A stretch of DNA of 35,053 bases from Acidisphaera sp. (GCA_019240635.1 JAFAYA010000116.1:1-35053), one strand, 5' to 3'. Counted from the stretch's first letter, positions 7,927-16,661 are shown. Notes: generated by a model from the letters alone, not told the origin. Numbers and translations are program-made.

Positions 7927-10167
7927 CTACACCTCCAGGCCGTGCTCGCGCGCCCAGGCGGCGAGCGGCTCGCGCAGGCTGGGTGCCCCGCCGGCGCTGT
8001 GGCGCATCGCCCCCAGCACCGGCCGGAACGCCCGCAGATCGGTGGCACCCAGCATCGCCTTGACCGGCAGGATGCCGAGCGCCGGCATCGACAGCGCCGT
8101 GTAGCCGAGCGAGACGAGGGTCAGCGCCTCAAGCGGGCGCGACGCCATCTCGCCGCAGACCGACAGCGCCACGCCGGCCGCCTCGGCCCGCCGGCACAGC
8201 TCCTCCAGCAGGTCGAGCACCGGCGGCGACAGCACGTCGTAGCGGGCGGCGAGCGCCGGCGCGCCGCGATCGGCGGCGAACAAGAACTGCATCAGGTCGT
8301 TGGAGCCGACCGACACGAAGTCCACCTCGGCCAGCAGCTCGGGAAGCTGCCACATCAGCGCCGGCACCTCGAGCATGGTGCCGACCCGCAGCGTTTTCGG
8401 CGCAGGCTCGGCGCGCGCGGCCTCGGCCATCAGCAGCGCGCGGGCGGCGCGGTATTCGGCGACCGTCGCGACCATCGGGAACATCACGCTGAGCGCCCGG
8501 CCGGCCGCCGCCAGCAGCAGCGCCCGAAGCTGGCGGCGCAGCAGCCCCGGCCGGTCCAGCGCGACCCGCAGCGACCGCCAGCCCATCGCCGGGTTATCCT
8601 CCGCCTGCGGCGGGCCGTCCGGCAGCAGCTTGTCGCCGCCGAGATCGAGCGTGCGGAACAGCACCGGGCGGGTCCCGGCCGCGTCGAGCACGCGGCGATA
8701 GACCGCCGCCTGCTCGGCCACGTCCAGCACGGCGCCGCGCGCCAGCATCACGGTCTCGGTGCGAAACAGGCCGATGCCCTCCGCCCCGGTGCTGTCGAGC
8801 TGCTCCAGCTCGAGCGCCAGGCCGACATTCAGCATCAGGCTGACCTTGGTGCCGTCGCGGGTCATCGCCGGCCGGTCGCGCAGGCCGGCCCACTCGGCGC
8901 GGCGGGCGAGGCGGGCCTCCAGCACCCGGCGGTAGGCGGCCTTGGTGTCGACCTCCGGCCGCAGGATCAGCTGCCCCTCGTCGGCGTCCAGTACCGCTTC
9001 GTCCTCGGGCTCGACCGATTCCAGCACGCCGCGCAGCCCGGCGATGGTCGGCAGGCCGAGGGCGCGGGCGATGATCGCGGCGTGGCCGTTGGCGCTGCCC
9101 TCCTCGACCGCCACGCCGGCGATCCCGGCGGCGTGCCAGTCCAGCAGGTCGGCGGGTCCGAGCCGGCGGGCGATCAGGATCGCCCCCGGCGCCACCTCCG
9201 GCCGCGCGTGCCCGTCCAGTGCCGCCAGCAGCCGTCCCGCGAGGTCCTCGAGGTCGGCGACCCGCTCGCGCAGATAGGGGTCGACGATCCGGCGCATCCG
9301 GTCGCGCAGCTCGCCCGTGACCCGGTTCACTGCGGCCTCGGCCGTCAGGCCGCTGCGCACGACGTCCTGCACCCGACGCAGCCAGCCGGCGTCGGCGGCG
9401 ACCAGCCGATACGCTTCGAGCACCTCCCGCGTGGCGCTCGAGCCGGGGTCGGCGGCACCGTTGCCGCCCGGCGGCAGGGAGCCGGCGATCAGCTCGTCGA
9501 GCCCGCGCTGCATCGCCTTCACGGCGCCGCTGAGCCGGGCCAGCTCCTGCTCGGGGTCGTCCGCCAGCAGCCGGCGTGGCGCCGGACCGCTGCCATGCAC
9601 GACCACCGGGCCGACCGCCAGCCCCGGCACCAGGCTCGACGCGGGGAAGCGCCGCGGCAGGGTGGCGGCGACACCTTCTTCCGCCCCGTCCGAGGCGCCG
9701 GCCGCGGCCAGCACCTCGGCCAGCAGCATCGCCACCGTCTCCAGTACCTCGACCTCGTCCTCGGCGTAGCTGCGCGGCGCCCGGTTCTGCACGGCCAGCA
9801 CGCCCATCGTGTGCCCGGCCCGGCGTACCGGCACGGCGAGCAGCGAGATGAACGGTTCCTCCCCGGTCTCCGGCCGGTAGGCAAAGGCGGGGTGATTCTG
9901 CGCGTCCGGCAGGTTCAGCAGCTTGCCGGTCGCTGCGACGATGCCGATGATTCCTTCGCCGACACGCAAGCGCGTGCGGCCGACCGCGTCGGGGCGCAAC
10001 CCCTCGGTGGCGGTCAGCTCCAGGATGTCGCCGGGCCGCATCACGTAGATGGAGCAGACTTCGGCGACCAGCTCGGAGGCGACCAGGCGGACGAGCTGCG
10101 GCAGCGGCGCGGCACCGGACGCCATCGTCGCCCGCAACCTTGCCAGCAGGCGGCGGGGCGTGGACAC
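7927..10167 (-). CDS. ptsP: Phosphoenolpyruvate-protein phosphotransferase of the nitrogen PTS (EI-Ntr)
   Basis: The 746-residue protein is enzyme I of PTS-Ntr. It takes phosphate from PEP and passes it to NPr and EIIA-Ntr, a regulatory chain sensing nitrogen and carbon state. An N-terminal GAF domain (about 15-155, with VGEGIIGIVAATG) precedes the PEP-utiliser N-domain, the phosphohistidine domain with H362 (GHAAIIARALGLP), and the PEP-binding barrel (GTMLEVPAL, VGSNDLMQF, CGEMASRP). The start is GTG at 10167. It follows a nitronate monooxygenase gene by 43 bases and lysC lies just upstream; ptsP next to lysC is a recurring alphaproteobacterial arrangement. Confidence 0.96.
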   Translation of the reverse strand: MSTPRRLLARLRATMASGAAPLPQLVRLVASELVAEVCSIYVMRPGDILELTATEGLRPDAVGRTRLRVGEGIIGIVAATGKLLNLPDAQNHPAFAYRPETGEEPFISLLAVPVRRAGHTMGVLAVQNRAPRSYAEDEVEVLETVAMLLAEVLAAAGASDGAEEGVAATLPRRFPASSLVPGLAVGPVVVHGSGPAPRRLLADDPEQELARLSGAVKAMQRGLDELIAGSLPPGGNGAADPGSSATREVLEAYRLVAADAGWLRRVQDVVRSGLTAEAAVNRVTGELRDRMRRIVDPYLRERVADLEDLAGRLLAALDGHARPEVAPGAILIARRLGPADLLDWHAAGIAGVAVEEGSANGHAAIIARALGLPTIAGLRGVLESVEPEDEAVLDADEGQLILRPEVDTKAAYRRVLEARLARRAEWAGLRDRPAMTRDGTKVSLMLNVGLALELEQLDSTGAEGIGLFRTETVMLARGAVLDVAEQAAVYRRVLDAAGTRPVLFRTLDLGGDKLLPDGPPQAEDNPAMGWRSLRVALDRPGLLRRQLRALLLAAAGRALSVMFPMVATVAEYRAARALLMAEAARAEPAPKTLRVGTMLEVPALMWQLPELLAEVDFVSVGSNDLMQFLFAADRGAPALAARYDVLSPPVLDLLEELCRRAEAAGVALSVCGEMASRPLEALTLVSLGYTALSMPALGILPVKAMLGATDLRAFRPVLGAMRHSAGGAPSLREPLAAWAREHGLEV

Positions 10168-10210
10168 GGTTCAGCCCGCTCGGATCGCGGGTTGCGGAAG
10201 CCGGCGGCGC

Positions 10211-11275
10211 CTAGGGTCCGGCATGATGCCCGCCGCGTGCCGCCAGGGCGGCGCTGGCCTGAGCGATCAGCTCGGCGATGATCGTGGCCGTGGGCTGCTC
10301 GGCGGTGACCATGCCGACGGACTGGCCGGCCATCACCGACCCGTTCTCGACGTCGCCCTCGATGACCGCGCGGCGGAGCGCGCCGGCCCAGAAATGCTCG
10401 ATGGCGAGCTGCGCCGCCTCACGCGTCAGTTCGCCGGACTCGAAGCGGTCGCGCGTCGCGGCCTGGTGCTGCAGAAACCGCTTGCTTCCGGCATTGACCA
10501 GGCCGCGCACGGGGATCACCGGAAAGCGCTCGTCGAGCTGCACGGACGGCAGGGCGTCGCGGGCGGCGGCGCGAATGAACGCCTGCTTGAAGCGCGGATG
10601 GGCGATCGATTCTGCCGCCGCGGCGAACCGTGTGCCGAGCTGCGCCCCGGCCGCGCCCATTTCGAGGTAGGAAAGGATCGCCTCGCCCCGGCCGAGCCCG
10701 CCGGCGACGAACACCGGCACCTCGCGCATATGCGGCAGGATCTCCTGGGCCAGCACGGTCAGCGACACCGGCCCGATATGGCCACCGGCCTCCGATCCTT
10801 CGATCACCAGCGCGTCGGCGCCCGAGCGCACCAGCCGGCGCGCCAGCACGAGCGCCGGCGCGAAGCAGACCAGCCGGGCCCCGCCGTCCTTCACCGCCCG
10901 CACGGCACTGCCCGGCGGAATGCCGCCGGCCAGCACCACGTGCCCCACCCGCGCCGCCAGGCAGACCCGGACGAGATCATCGAGCTGCGGATGCATGGTG
11001 ATGAGGTTGACGCCGAACGGCCGCTCGGTCAGCGCCTGGGTGCCGGCGATCTCCGCCTCGAGCTGGGCCGGATCCATCGCCCCGCAGGCGATCACGCCGA
11101 AGCCGCCGGCATTCGAGATGGCCGAGACCAGGTGGCGCTCGCTGACCCAGGTCATCGCCCCGCCCATGATGGCGTAGCGCGTCCCGAGGAAGCGCGCGCC
11201 GCGCTCCCACAGCCGGTCGAGATCGAGGCGCGCCGCCGCCAGCCGGTCGTCTTCGCTTGCGGCCTCAGGCGGCAT
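10211..11275 (-). CDS. Nitronate monooxygenase / 2-nitropropane dioxygenase family
   Basis: The 354-residue FMN-dependent TIM-barrel protein probably oxidises alkyl nitronates such as propionate-3-nitronate to harmless products. Family motifs are AIMGGAMTWVSERHLVSA at the N-terminus, NAGGFGVIACG, EGSEAGGHIG (the catalytic His region) and the FMN phosphate loop VFVAGGLGRGEAI with MGAAGAQLGTRF. FabK-type enoyl-ACP reductases share this fold, so that activity is an alternative. Its ATG overlaps the lysC end by 11 bases, indicating one transcript with lysC. Confidence 0.88.
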   Translation of the reverse strand: MPPEAASEDDRLAAARLDLDRLWERGARFLGTRYAIMGGAMTWVSERHLVSAISNAGGFGVIACGAMDPAQLEAEIAGTQALTERPFGVNLITMHPQLDDLVRVCLAARVGHVVLAGGIPPGSAVRAVKDGGARLVCFAPALVLARRLVRSGADALVIEGSEAGGHIGPVSLTVLAQEILPHMREVPVFVAGGLGRGEAILSYLEMGAAGAQLGTRFAAAAESIAHPRFKQAFIRAAARDALPSVQLDERFPVIPVRGLVNAGSKRFLQHQAATRDRFESGELTREAAQLAIEHFWAGALRRAVIEGDVENGSVMAGQSVGMVTAEQPTATIIAELIAQASAALAARGGHHAGP

Positions 11276-12482
11276 CGAGGCCGTACGCGGTGTGCAGAGC
11301 GCGCACCGCGAGCTCGGTGTATTCGGCGGCGATGAGCACGCTCACCTTGATCTCGCTGGTCGAGATGACCTGGATGTTGATCGACTTGTCGGCCAGGGTT
11401 CGGAACATCGTGTTGGCCACGCCGGGGTGGCTGCGCATGCCCACCCCGACCACGCTGATCTTCGCCACGTCGGGATCGGCGAGGATGTCGGCGAACCCGA
11501 CGGCCTCGCGCGCCGATCCGAGTGCTGCGCGGGCGCGCGGCAGGTCCGCCTTGCCGACCGTGAAGGTCATGTCGGTCGTGCCCTCGGCAGAGACGTTCTG
11601 CACGATCATATCGACGTTGACGCCCTGCGCCGCCAACGCACCAAAAATCGCTGCCGCGATGCCCGGCCGGTCCGGCACCCGGCGGACCGTGATCTTGGCC
11701 TCATCGCGCGAATAGGCGATGCCGGTAACCACCTCTTTTTCCACGATCTCGTCCTCGTCGACCAGCAGCGTCCCGGGTGCTTCCTCGAAGCTGGACAGCA
11801 CCTGCACGCGGACCCGTTCCTTCATGGCCAGCTCGACGCTGCGCGTCTGCAGCACTTTGGCGCCGACCGAGGCGAGTTCCAGCATCTCCTCGTAGGCGAT
11901 CCTGTCGAGCTTGCGCGCCTTCGCAACGATTCGCGGGTCGGTTGTATAGACACCGTCGACATCCGTGTAGATGTCGCAGCGGTCCGCCCGGATGGCCGCC
12001 GCCAGCGCCACGGCGGAGGTATCCGACCCGCCGCGGCCGAGCGTGGTCACCCGGCCGTCCGGGCCGACGCCCTGGAATCCCGCGACCACCGGCACCTGGC
12101 CGCGGCGCATGCGCGCCACCAGTTCGGTCCCCTCGATACGCTCGATGCGGGCCTTGCCGTGCGCGTCGTCGCTGACCAGCGGGATCTGCCAGCCGAGCCA
12201 GGAACGCGCCTCCACGCCCATCTCCTGCAGCGCGATCGCCAGCAAGCCGGCGGTGACCTGCTCGCCGGTCGCCACCACCGCGTCGTATTCGCGCGCGTCG
12301 TGCAGCGGCGAGAGCGCCTGGCACCAGGCGACGAGCTGGTTGGTGACCCCGGCCATGGCGGAGACAACGACCGCCACCTCATCGCCGGCCGCCACGGCCC
12401 GCTGCACCCGCCGGGCGACGCCGCGGATCCGGTCGAGGTCGGCGACCGAAGTGCCGCCGAACTTCATGACGACGCGGGCCAT
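11265..12482 (-). CDS. lysC: Aspartate kinase
   Basis: The 405-residue protein phosphorylates L-aspartate, the first step to lysine, methionine and threonine. The nucleotide-binding KFGGTSV (7-13), the FQGVGPDGRVTTLGRGGSD segment and two C-terminal ACT domains (around VTGIAYSRDEAKITVRRVPD and SVVGVGMRSHPGVA) give the allosteric single-function layout. The frame stays open far upstream. I set the start at the ATG at 12482 because AAGGA lies 8 bases before it; the ATG at 12488 would abut that site. Divergent from ubiG, with a 12-bp inverted repeat between them. Feedback by lysine and threonine is likely from the ACT pair. Confidence 0.97.
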   Translation of the reverse strand: MARVVMKFGGTSVADLDRIRGVARRVQRAVAAGDEVAVVVSAMAGVTNQLVAWCQALSPLHDAREYDAVVATGEQVTAGLLAIALQEMGVEARSWLGWQIPLVSDDAHGKARIERIEGTELVARMRRGQVPVVAGFQGVGPDGRVTTLGRGGSDTSAVALAAAIRADRCDIYTDVDGVYTTDPRIVAKARKLDRIAYEEMLELASVGAKVLQTRSVELAMKERVRVQVLSSFEEAPGTLLVDEDEIVEKEVVTGIAYSRDEAKITVRRVPDRPGIAAAIFGALAAQGVNVDMIVQNVSAEGTTDMTFTVGKADLPRARAALGSAREAVGFADILADPDVAKISVVGVGMRSHPGVANTMFRTLADKSINIQVISTSEIKVSVLIAAEYTELAVRALHTAYGLDAA

Positions 12483-12528
12483 CTGCATGTCCTTCGCGGC
12501 GGCGCAGGGCGCGCGGTTGCGGCCGCGA

Positions 12529-12577
12529 CCCCTGGGGCGCACAAGCGCGCACACACATACCGGCCGCGCCCCAGGGG
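12529..12577. promoter_or_regulatory. 12-bp inverted repeat in the lysC/ubiG divergent region
   Basis: CCCCTGGGGCGC (12529-12540) is the exact complement of 12566-12577, with 25 bases between, including an ACACACA run. Each arm carries its own 9-base near-palindrome (CCCCTGGGG and CCCCAGGGG). Its place between two divergent starts suggests an operator pair or a transcript hairpin. Confidence 0.5.
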
Positions 12578-12607
12578 GGCAACATAGGGAGCAACGCAGG
12601 GAGCGAG

Positions 12608-13345
12608 ATGGCGAGCGATATGATGGGCGAACGGATCGGCACTGGGGCCGCGTCGGCCGAGGAGGTGGCGCGGTTCGACGCGCTCGCCGCGCGCTGGTGG
12701 GACCCGGATGGGCCGATGCGGCCGCTGCACGGCATGAACCCCGCCCGCATTGCCTGGATCGAGACGCGTATCCGCCGGCGCTTCGGCGACTCCGGCGTGG
12801 CCGTGCTCGATATCGGCTGCGGCGCCGGGCTCGCCGCCGAGGCGCTCGCCGCGCGCGGCCATCGGGTGCTGGGCATCGACGCCGCCAGCGAGACGATCGC
12901 GGCCGCGCGCGCCCACGCCGCCGGCCAGGCGCTGCCGCTCGCCTATCGGCAGGCCGTCGCCGAGGACCTGGTAGCCGAGGGCGCGGGCTTCCCCGTCGTG
13001 ACCGCGCTCGAGGTGATCGAGCACGTGCCAAATCCTGCCGCCTTCCTCGCCGCAGTGGGCCGGCTGGTGACGCCGGGCGGGCTGCTGTTCCTCTCCACCC
13101 TGAACCGCACCACCGAGGCCTGGATCGCCGCGAAGCTCGGCGCCGAGTACCTGCTGCGCTGGCTACCGGTCGGCACGCATGACTGGCGCCGGTTCGTGAC
13201 TCCCGCGGAGCTCGGCGCCGGGCTGCGGCGCGCCGGGCTGCGCGTCGCCGACGTGGCCGGCCTGACCTACGATCCGCTGGCAGGCCGCTGGCGCACCGGG
13301 CGCAACCTGTCGGTGAACTACATCATCGCGGCGCAAGCCGCGTGA
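12608..13345 (+). CDS. ubiG: Ubiquinone biosynthesis O-methyltransferase
   Basis: The 245-residue SAM-dependent methyltransferase does both O-methylations of ubiquinone synthesis. N-terminal FDALAARWWDPDGPMRPLHGMNPAR is a UbiG hallmark. SAM motif I is VLDIGCGAGLAAE; EVIEHVPNP and TLNRTTEAW follow, then the typical C-terminal YDPLAGRW. AGGGAG lies 4 bases before the ATG. It is divergent from lysC, the standard alphaproteobacterial order. Its last codons and stop are inside the first of three 28-base tandem repeats. Confidence 0.97.
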   Translation: MASDMMGERIGTGAASAEEVARFDALAARWWDPDGPMRPLHGMNPARIAWIETRIRRRFGDSGVAVLDIGCGAGLAAEALAARGHRVLGIDAASETIAAARAHAAGQALPLAYRQAVAEDLVAEGAGFPVVTALEVIEHVPNPAAFLAAVGRLVTPGGLLFLSTLNRTTEAWIAAKLGAEYLLRWLPVGTHDWRRFVTPAELGAGLRRAGLRVADVAGLTYDPLAGRWRTGRNLSVNYIIAAQAA

Positions 13346-13410
13346 CGCTGAATCCGCGGCGCAAGCCGCGTAATGCTGCATCCGCGGCGCAAGTCGCGTG
13401 CGGCGCTCAG
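13327..13410 (+). repeat. Three 28-base tandem repeats, each a GCAA-tetraloop hairpin, at the ubiG stop
   Basis: Units begin at 13327, 13355 and 13383, exactly 28 bases apart. Each opens with CGCGGC-GCAA-GCCGCG (the third has one C-to-T change), a 6-bp stem closed by a GNRA-type GCAA loop. Units 1 and 2 are nearly identical over 28 bases; unit 3 diverges after about 18. Unit 1 encodes the UbiG C-terminus and its TGA. The convergent DUF1178 gene ends in unit 3 (13407). The array may act as a two-way terminator or RNA-stabilising 3' element. Confidence 0.75.
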
Positions 13411-13883
13411 CCGTCGGCCGGGGGAACCCAGGGGATGCGCGAGAATTGCACGCCCTCTTCGGCCAACGTCTCGGCCTGGTCGGGCGTCGTCTCGCCGTAG
13501 ATTCCGCGCCGGTCGCTCTCGCCGCGATGGATGCGGCGCGCCTCCTCGGCGAAGTCGGGCCCGACATAATCGCAGTTCCGCTCCACCTCGGTGCGCAGCC
13601 GCTGCAGAACGGCGCGCACCTGGTCGGGGATGCGCGCCTCGCTGACCGCCATCGGCTGCGGCGGGGATGGAGCGGCGCCGGCGGGCTTCGCAGCTTGCGC
13701 CGGGGAAGGGGGGCGCCGCCGCTTGGCAAGCGCGGGCGCCATCAGGGCGCGCGCCACCTCGGTGCTGCCGCAGGCCGGACACTCCAGCAGGCCCAGGCCG
13801 GCCTGGCAATCGAACGCGGCGCTGTCCTTGAACCAGCCGTCGAACGCATGGTCCCGGTCGCAGCGCAGGTCGTAATGGATCAT
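13407..13883 (-). CDS. DUF1178 family protein
   Basis: The 158-residue protein has the DUF1178 pattern: N-terminal MIHYDLRCDRDHAFDGWF, a CPAC pair near residue 36, a Pro/Ala linker, and a conserved C-terminal half with EVERNCDYVGPDFAEEARRIH and RGIYGETTP. The cysteines suggest a zinc-ribbon-like head, but no function is established. I chose the ATG at 13883 because upstream residues are arginine-rich and not family-like. It lies downstream of grxC (91-base gap), a gene pairing seen often in alphaproteobacteria. Confidence 0.9.
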   Translation of the reverse strand: MIHYDLRCDRDHAFDGWFKDSAAFDCQAGLGLLECPACGSTEVARALMAPALAKRRRPPSPAQAAKPAGAAPSPPQPMAVSEARIPDQVRAVLQRLRTEVERNCDYVGPDFAEEARRIHRGESDRRGIYGETTPDQAETLAEEGVQFSRIPWVPPADG

Positions 13884-13966
13884 CGGCGATTCCCGAGGCC
13901 GGCGGCCCCGCGATCCCAGCACTCGGACCGCAGGAATGCCAGCCTTGTGGCAGCCTCGCGACAGGG

Positions 13967-13984
13967 CGTGGCGTTCACGCCACG
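13967..13984 (-). terminator. Hairpin at the grxC stop codon
   Basis: CGTGGCG and CGCCACG (13967-13973 and 13978-13984) form a 7-bp stem whose 4-base loop reads TGAA on the minus strand and contains the grxC TGA stop. It has no U-run, so it may limit readthrough or protect the 3' end rather than terminate by itself. Confidence 0.4.
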
Positions 13985-14235
13985 GCCAGCAGCGAATCCA
14001 GCCGCCCCGTCGCTTCCAGGCGCATCAGTTCGTCGCAGTCGCCGATATGCCGGCCGTCGACGAAGATCTGCGGCACGCTGGTGCGCCCGCCGGACCGCTG
14101 GACGGATGCCTCGCGCTCTGCCGTCCCGTAGGGGGCGTCGATTTCCCGGAACGCGATGCCCTTGCGGGCCAGCAGGCCCTTGGCCCGGCTGCAATAGGGG
14201 CACCAGGGCTGGGTGTAGATTTCGACGTCCGGCAT
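13975..14235 (-). CDS. grxC: Glutaredoxin 3 (GrxC type)
   Basis: The 86-residue dithiol glutaredoxin reduces disulfides with glutathione. The active site is CPYC (12-15) in YTQPWCPYCSRAK; the cis-proline motif is TSVPQIFVDG and the glutathione-binding GDCDEL follows. Length equals the GrxC family. The ATG at 14235 has an excellent GAAGGAGG site. The reading frame continues upstream without support. It follows comF by 64 bases, in the usual comF-grxC order of alphaproteobacteria. Confidence 0.96.
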   Translation of the reverse strand: MPDVEIYTQPWCPYCSRAKGLLARKGIAFREIDAPYGTAEREASVQRSGGRTSVPQIFVDGRHIGDCDELMRLEATGRLDSLLAVA

Positions 14236-14299
14236 GCGCCCTCCTTCAGGCGAGGTAAGGTCGTGATGCAAGCCGTGCTGGACAAGGGTGCGGGCGCGG

Positions 14300-15049
14300 T
14301 CAGGCGAGCCGCGGGTCCGGCACGCGAGCCGCCACCAGCACATCGACGGCCGCGGCGCCGGCCTCGCGCAGCACGCCCGCGCAGGCCGCGGCGGTCGCGC
14401 CGGAGGTCATCACGTCATCGACGAGCAGCACGCGCCGGCCGCGCAGCCGGGCGGCGCGCTCCGCCCGCACCACGACGGCGCCCTGCAGGATTCGCGCGCG
14501 TTCCTCCGCCCCGCGCTCACCGAGCGGCACGGTATGCCGCACCCGCCGCAGCGCGTCCTGCATCGCCGGCACGCCGGTCTGTGCCGCGAGGGCGCGGGCG
14601 AGCAGCGCCGCCTGGTTGTAGCGCCGCGCGCGCAGCCGCCGGCGATGCAGGGGCACCGGAACCAGCAGATCGGCCTCGCGCAGCAGCGCGGCGCCGGCGC
14701 GGGCCATGTGGCGCGCCAGCGCGGCGGCGATCTCCGTCCGGTCGGCGTATTTGAAGGGCAGCAGGATCCGTCGCGCCTGCGCGTCGTAGCGCAGCGCCGC
14801 GCGCGCCCGCTGAAAGGGCGGCGGCCCGGCCCGGCAGCCGGGGCACAGCCGATCCGGCCCCCCCTGGGCGGCGTGGACGAACGGCACGCCGCAGCACCGG
14901 CAGAGCGGCTCGGTCACGAATTCCGTCGCCTGGAAGCAGGCGGTGCAGAGCTGTCCGGGCTCGCCGACCGGCGCGTCGCAGGTCAGGCAGCTCGCCGGAA
15001 GCAGTAGGTCGAGCGCCGCCAGGGCCGCCCGGCGCAGGCCGCCGGCCAT
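14300..15049 (-). CDS. comF: ComF family phosphoribosyltransferase-like protein
   Basis: The 249-residue protein has an N-terminal double zinc motif (C21, C24, C35, C38, C50, C53, C69, C72) and a C-terminal phosphoribosyltransferase fold with the PRPP loop VLLVDDVMTSGAT. The middle has the family phrases LLPFKYADRTE and VPVPLHRRRLRARRYNQA. ComF proteins assist natural DNA uptake in some bacteria, but in alphaproteobacteria the role is unclear. The start at 15049 lies 13 bases after the rhodanese stop; GTG at 15055 is an alternative. Confidence 0.9.
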   Translation of the reverse strand: MAGGLRRAALAALDLLLPASCLTCDAPVGEPGQLCTACFQATEFVTEPLCRCCGVPFVHAAQGGPDRLCPGCRAGPPPFQRARAALRYDAQARRILLPFKYADRTEIAAALARHMARAGAALLREADLLVPVPLHRRRLRARRYNQAALLARALAAQTGVPAMQDALRRVRHTVPLGERGAEERARILQGAVVVRAERAARLRGRRVLLVDDVMTSGATAAACAGVLREAGAAAVDVLVAARVPDPRLA

Positions 15050-15062
15050 GCGCACGAGCGGC

Positions 15063-16661
15063 TCAGCCGGCACGTTCCGTCTCGGCCGGCACGCCGAACC
15101 GGACGCTGCCGTCACGCGCCACGTCGTGGAGCAGGTCGATCTCCCAGGACAGGTAGGCCCGCATCGCCGCCTCCACCCCGCTGTTGCGGTCGTACGGGCG
15201 GAGATAGACGTCGGCACAGGCCAGGTCCGGCGGGTCGGTGCGGTCCTGCGCGAGGGGCCCGCCCTCGCGCGCCCAGGCGGTAGTGCCGCCTCGCAGCACC
15301 CGCACCGGCGCGCCGGCCAGCGCCCGCACCTCTGCGACCGCGAGGCGCGCCAGCACCGCGTCCGGCGAGGTCAGGACGACCCGCGACGCGCCGGCCAGGG
15401 CCAGGCGAAGCGCCTCCAGCCGGGTGCGGATGCCCCAGAGCGCGCCGGGGATGTGGCCGTCGCGGAATTCCACGCTGCGGGCGAGATCGATCACCACGGC
15501 CCCGTCGGGCTGGTCGGCGAGTGCTGCCGGTTCGATCCAGTCCGCCGGCTCCGCCAGTTCGGGTACCGGCACCGGCGCCGGGCCTTCGCTGCGCGCGCCC
15601 TCCAGTCCGCCTTCCACGACGAAGACGTCGCGGTGGCCCATCTGGCGCAGCCACGCCCCGGCCATGCGGGCGCGCACGCCGTCATCGTCCAGCAGCGCGA
15701 CCCGGGCGTTGCGCACGCCGATCCACCGGTCGGTCGCCTGCACCAGCTGGCCGCCCGGCGCGTTGTGGCTGCCCGGCCGATGGCCGGCGGCGAACTCCGC
15801 GGGGTCGCGCACGTCGAGCGCGTAGAGCGTGCGGTCGGGGTCCTCCTCGTAGCGCGCGAGGTCGAGTGCGCCGATGACGCCCACGCCCGACGCCTCGGCG
15901 AACGCCCGGGCGCGCGCCAGCGCCTGGTCGGCGGTGCGCGGCCGCCCGTCCGGGTAGCGCGCGGTGCTGCCGCGATCCGGTCGCAAGCCCGCGAGTTCCC
16001 AGCCCATCGTCCCGTTGCGCAGCGCCAGCACGCGATTGGGGATGCCGGCGCGGCGCAGGCTCTCGGCGCCGAGGATGCTGCGCGTGCGCCCGGCGCAGTT
16101 CACCACCACGGTGGTCGCGGGATCGGGCGCCAGGTCGCCGATGCGATAGACCAGCTCGCCCCCGGGCACGTTGACCCCCCGGGGGATCGACATCCGGGTG
16201 AATTCGTCGAGCGGCCGGCTGTCGAGCACCAGCACGTTGCGGCCCTCGTCCAGCCAGGCCCGCAGGTCCGGCGCATCGATGCTTTCGGTGCCGTAGTGGT
16301 GCTCGACCCACTCGCCGAACGCCTTCGAGGGCACGTTGACGCCGGTGAACAGCACGCCTCCGGCCGCCTGCCAGGCCGGCGTGCCGCCCTCCAGCACGCT
16401 CACATCGGCGGCTCCGATGTCCGTCAGCCAGCCGGCCAGGCGCTCGGCGACGCCGCGGCCGTCATCGACGCAGACGACGCGCACGGCGAGCCGGGGAAGC
16501 AGGGCGCGCGCGTCGATCTCCCGGCGGGAGAGCGGGCAGGGCACCGCCCAGAACAGGTGGCCGGTGCCGAACTCGCCCTCCTCGCGGGCGTCCAGGATGG
16601 CGAGCTCGCCCCCGTCGGCGATCGCCGCGCGCAGCTCCGCCGGGCCGATCCGGCGCATCAC
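15063..16661 (-). CDS. Multidomain rhodanese (four rhodanese-like domains)
   Basis: The 532-residue protein contains four rhodanese-like repeats, opening near residues 5, 127, 263 and 377 (DARE, DSRP, DVRD and DLAR motifs). Only the first two keep a cysteine at the loop: C64 in CVDDGRG and C189 in CAGRTRS. In domain 3 the loop is LLDDDGVRAR and in domain 4 it is LTSPDAVLAR, without cysteine. Catalytic domains would transfer sulfur to an acceptor such as cyanide, glutathione or a protein; the others probably bind or position a partner. It starts with GTG in a GTGA overlap with the thiol dioxygenase stop (ATG at 16658 is an alternative), so the two are coupled. Confidence 0.9.
   Translation of the reverse strand: MMRRIGPAELRAAIADGGELAILDAREEGEFGTGHLFWAVPCPLSRREIDARALLPRLAVRVVCVDDGRGVAERLAGWLTDIGAADVSVLEGGTPAWQAAGGVLFTGVNVPSKAFGEWVEHHYGTESIDAPDLRAWLDEGRNVLVLDSRPLDEFTRMSIPRGVNVPGGELVYRIGDLAPDPATTVVVNCAGRTRSILGAESLRRAGIPNRVLALRNGTMGWELAGLRPDRGSTARYPDGRPRTADQALARARAFAEASGVGVIGALDLARYEEDPDRTLYALDVRDPAEFAAGHRPGSHNAPGGQLVQATDRWIGVRNARVALLDDDGVRARMAGAWLRQMGHRDVFVVEGGLEGARSEGPAPVPVPELAEPADWIEPAALADQPDGAVVIDLARSVEFRDGHIPGALWGIRTRLEALRLALAGASRVVLTSPDAVLARLAVAEVRALAGAPVRVLRGGTTAWAREGGPLAQDRTDPPDLACADVYLRPYDRNSGVEAAMRAYLSWEIDLLHDVARDGSVRFGVPAETERAG

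Noticed and set aside
7042-10281. Very long open frame (1079 codons) on the plus strand
   Set aside because: It is antisense to ptsP and rodZ, which have clear domain motifs. The translated product is rich in Arg, Pro, Gly and His with no family pattern, as expected for a shadow frame in GC-rich DNA.
12483-13031. N-terminal extension of lysC
   Set aside because: The extra residues are Arg/Pro/Ala-rich, overlap ubiG on the other strand, and aspartate kinases start at MARVVMKFGG, where the ribosome site also is.
13327-13410. CRISPR array
   Set aside because: The 28-base period comes from a short hairpin copied in tandem without unique spacers, and no cas gene is near.
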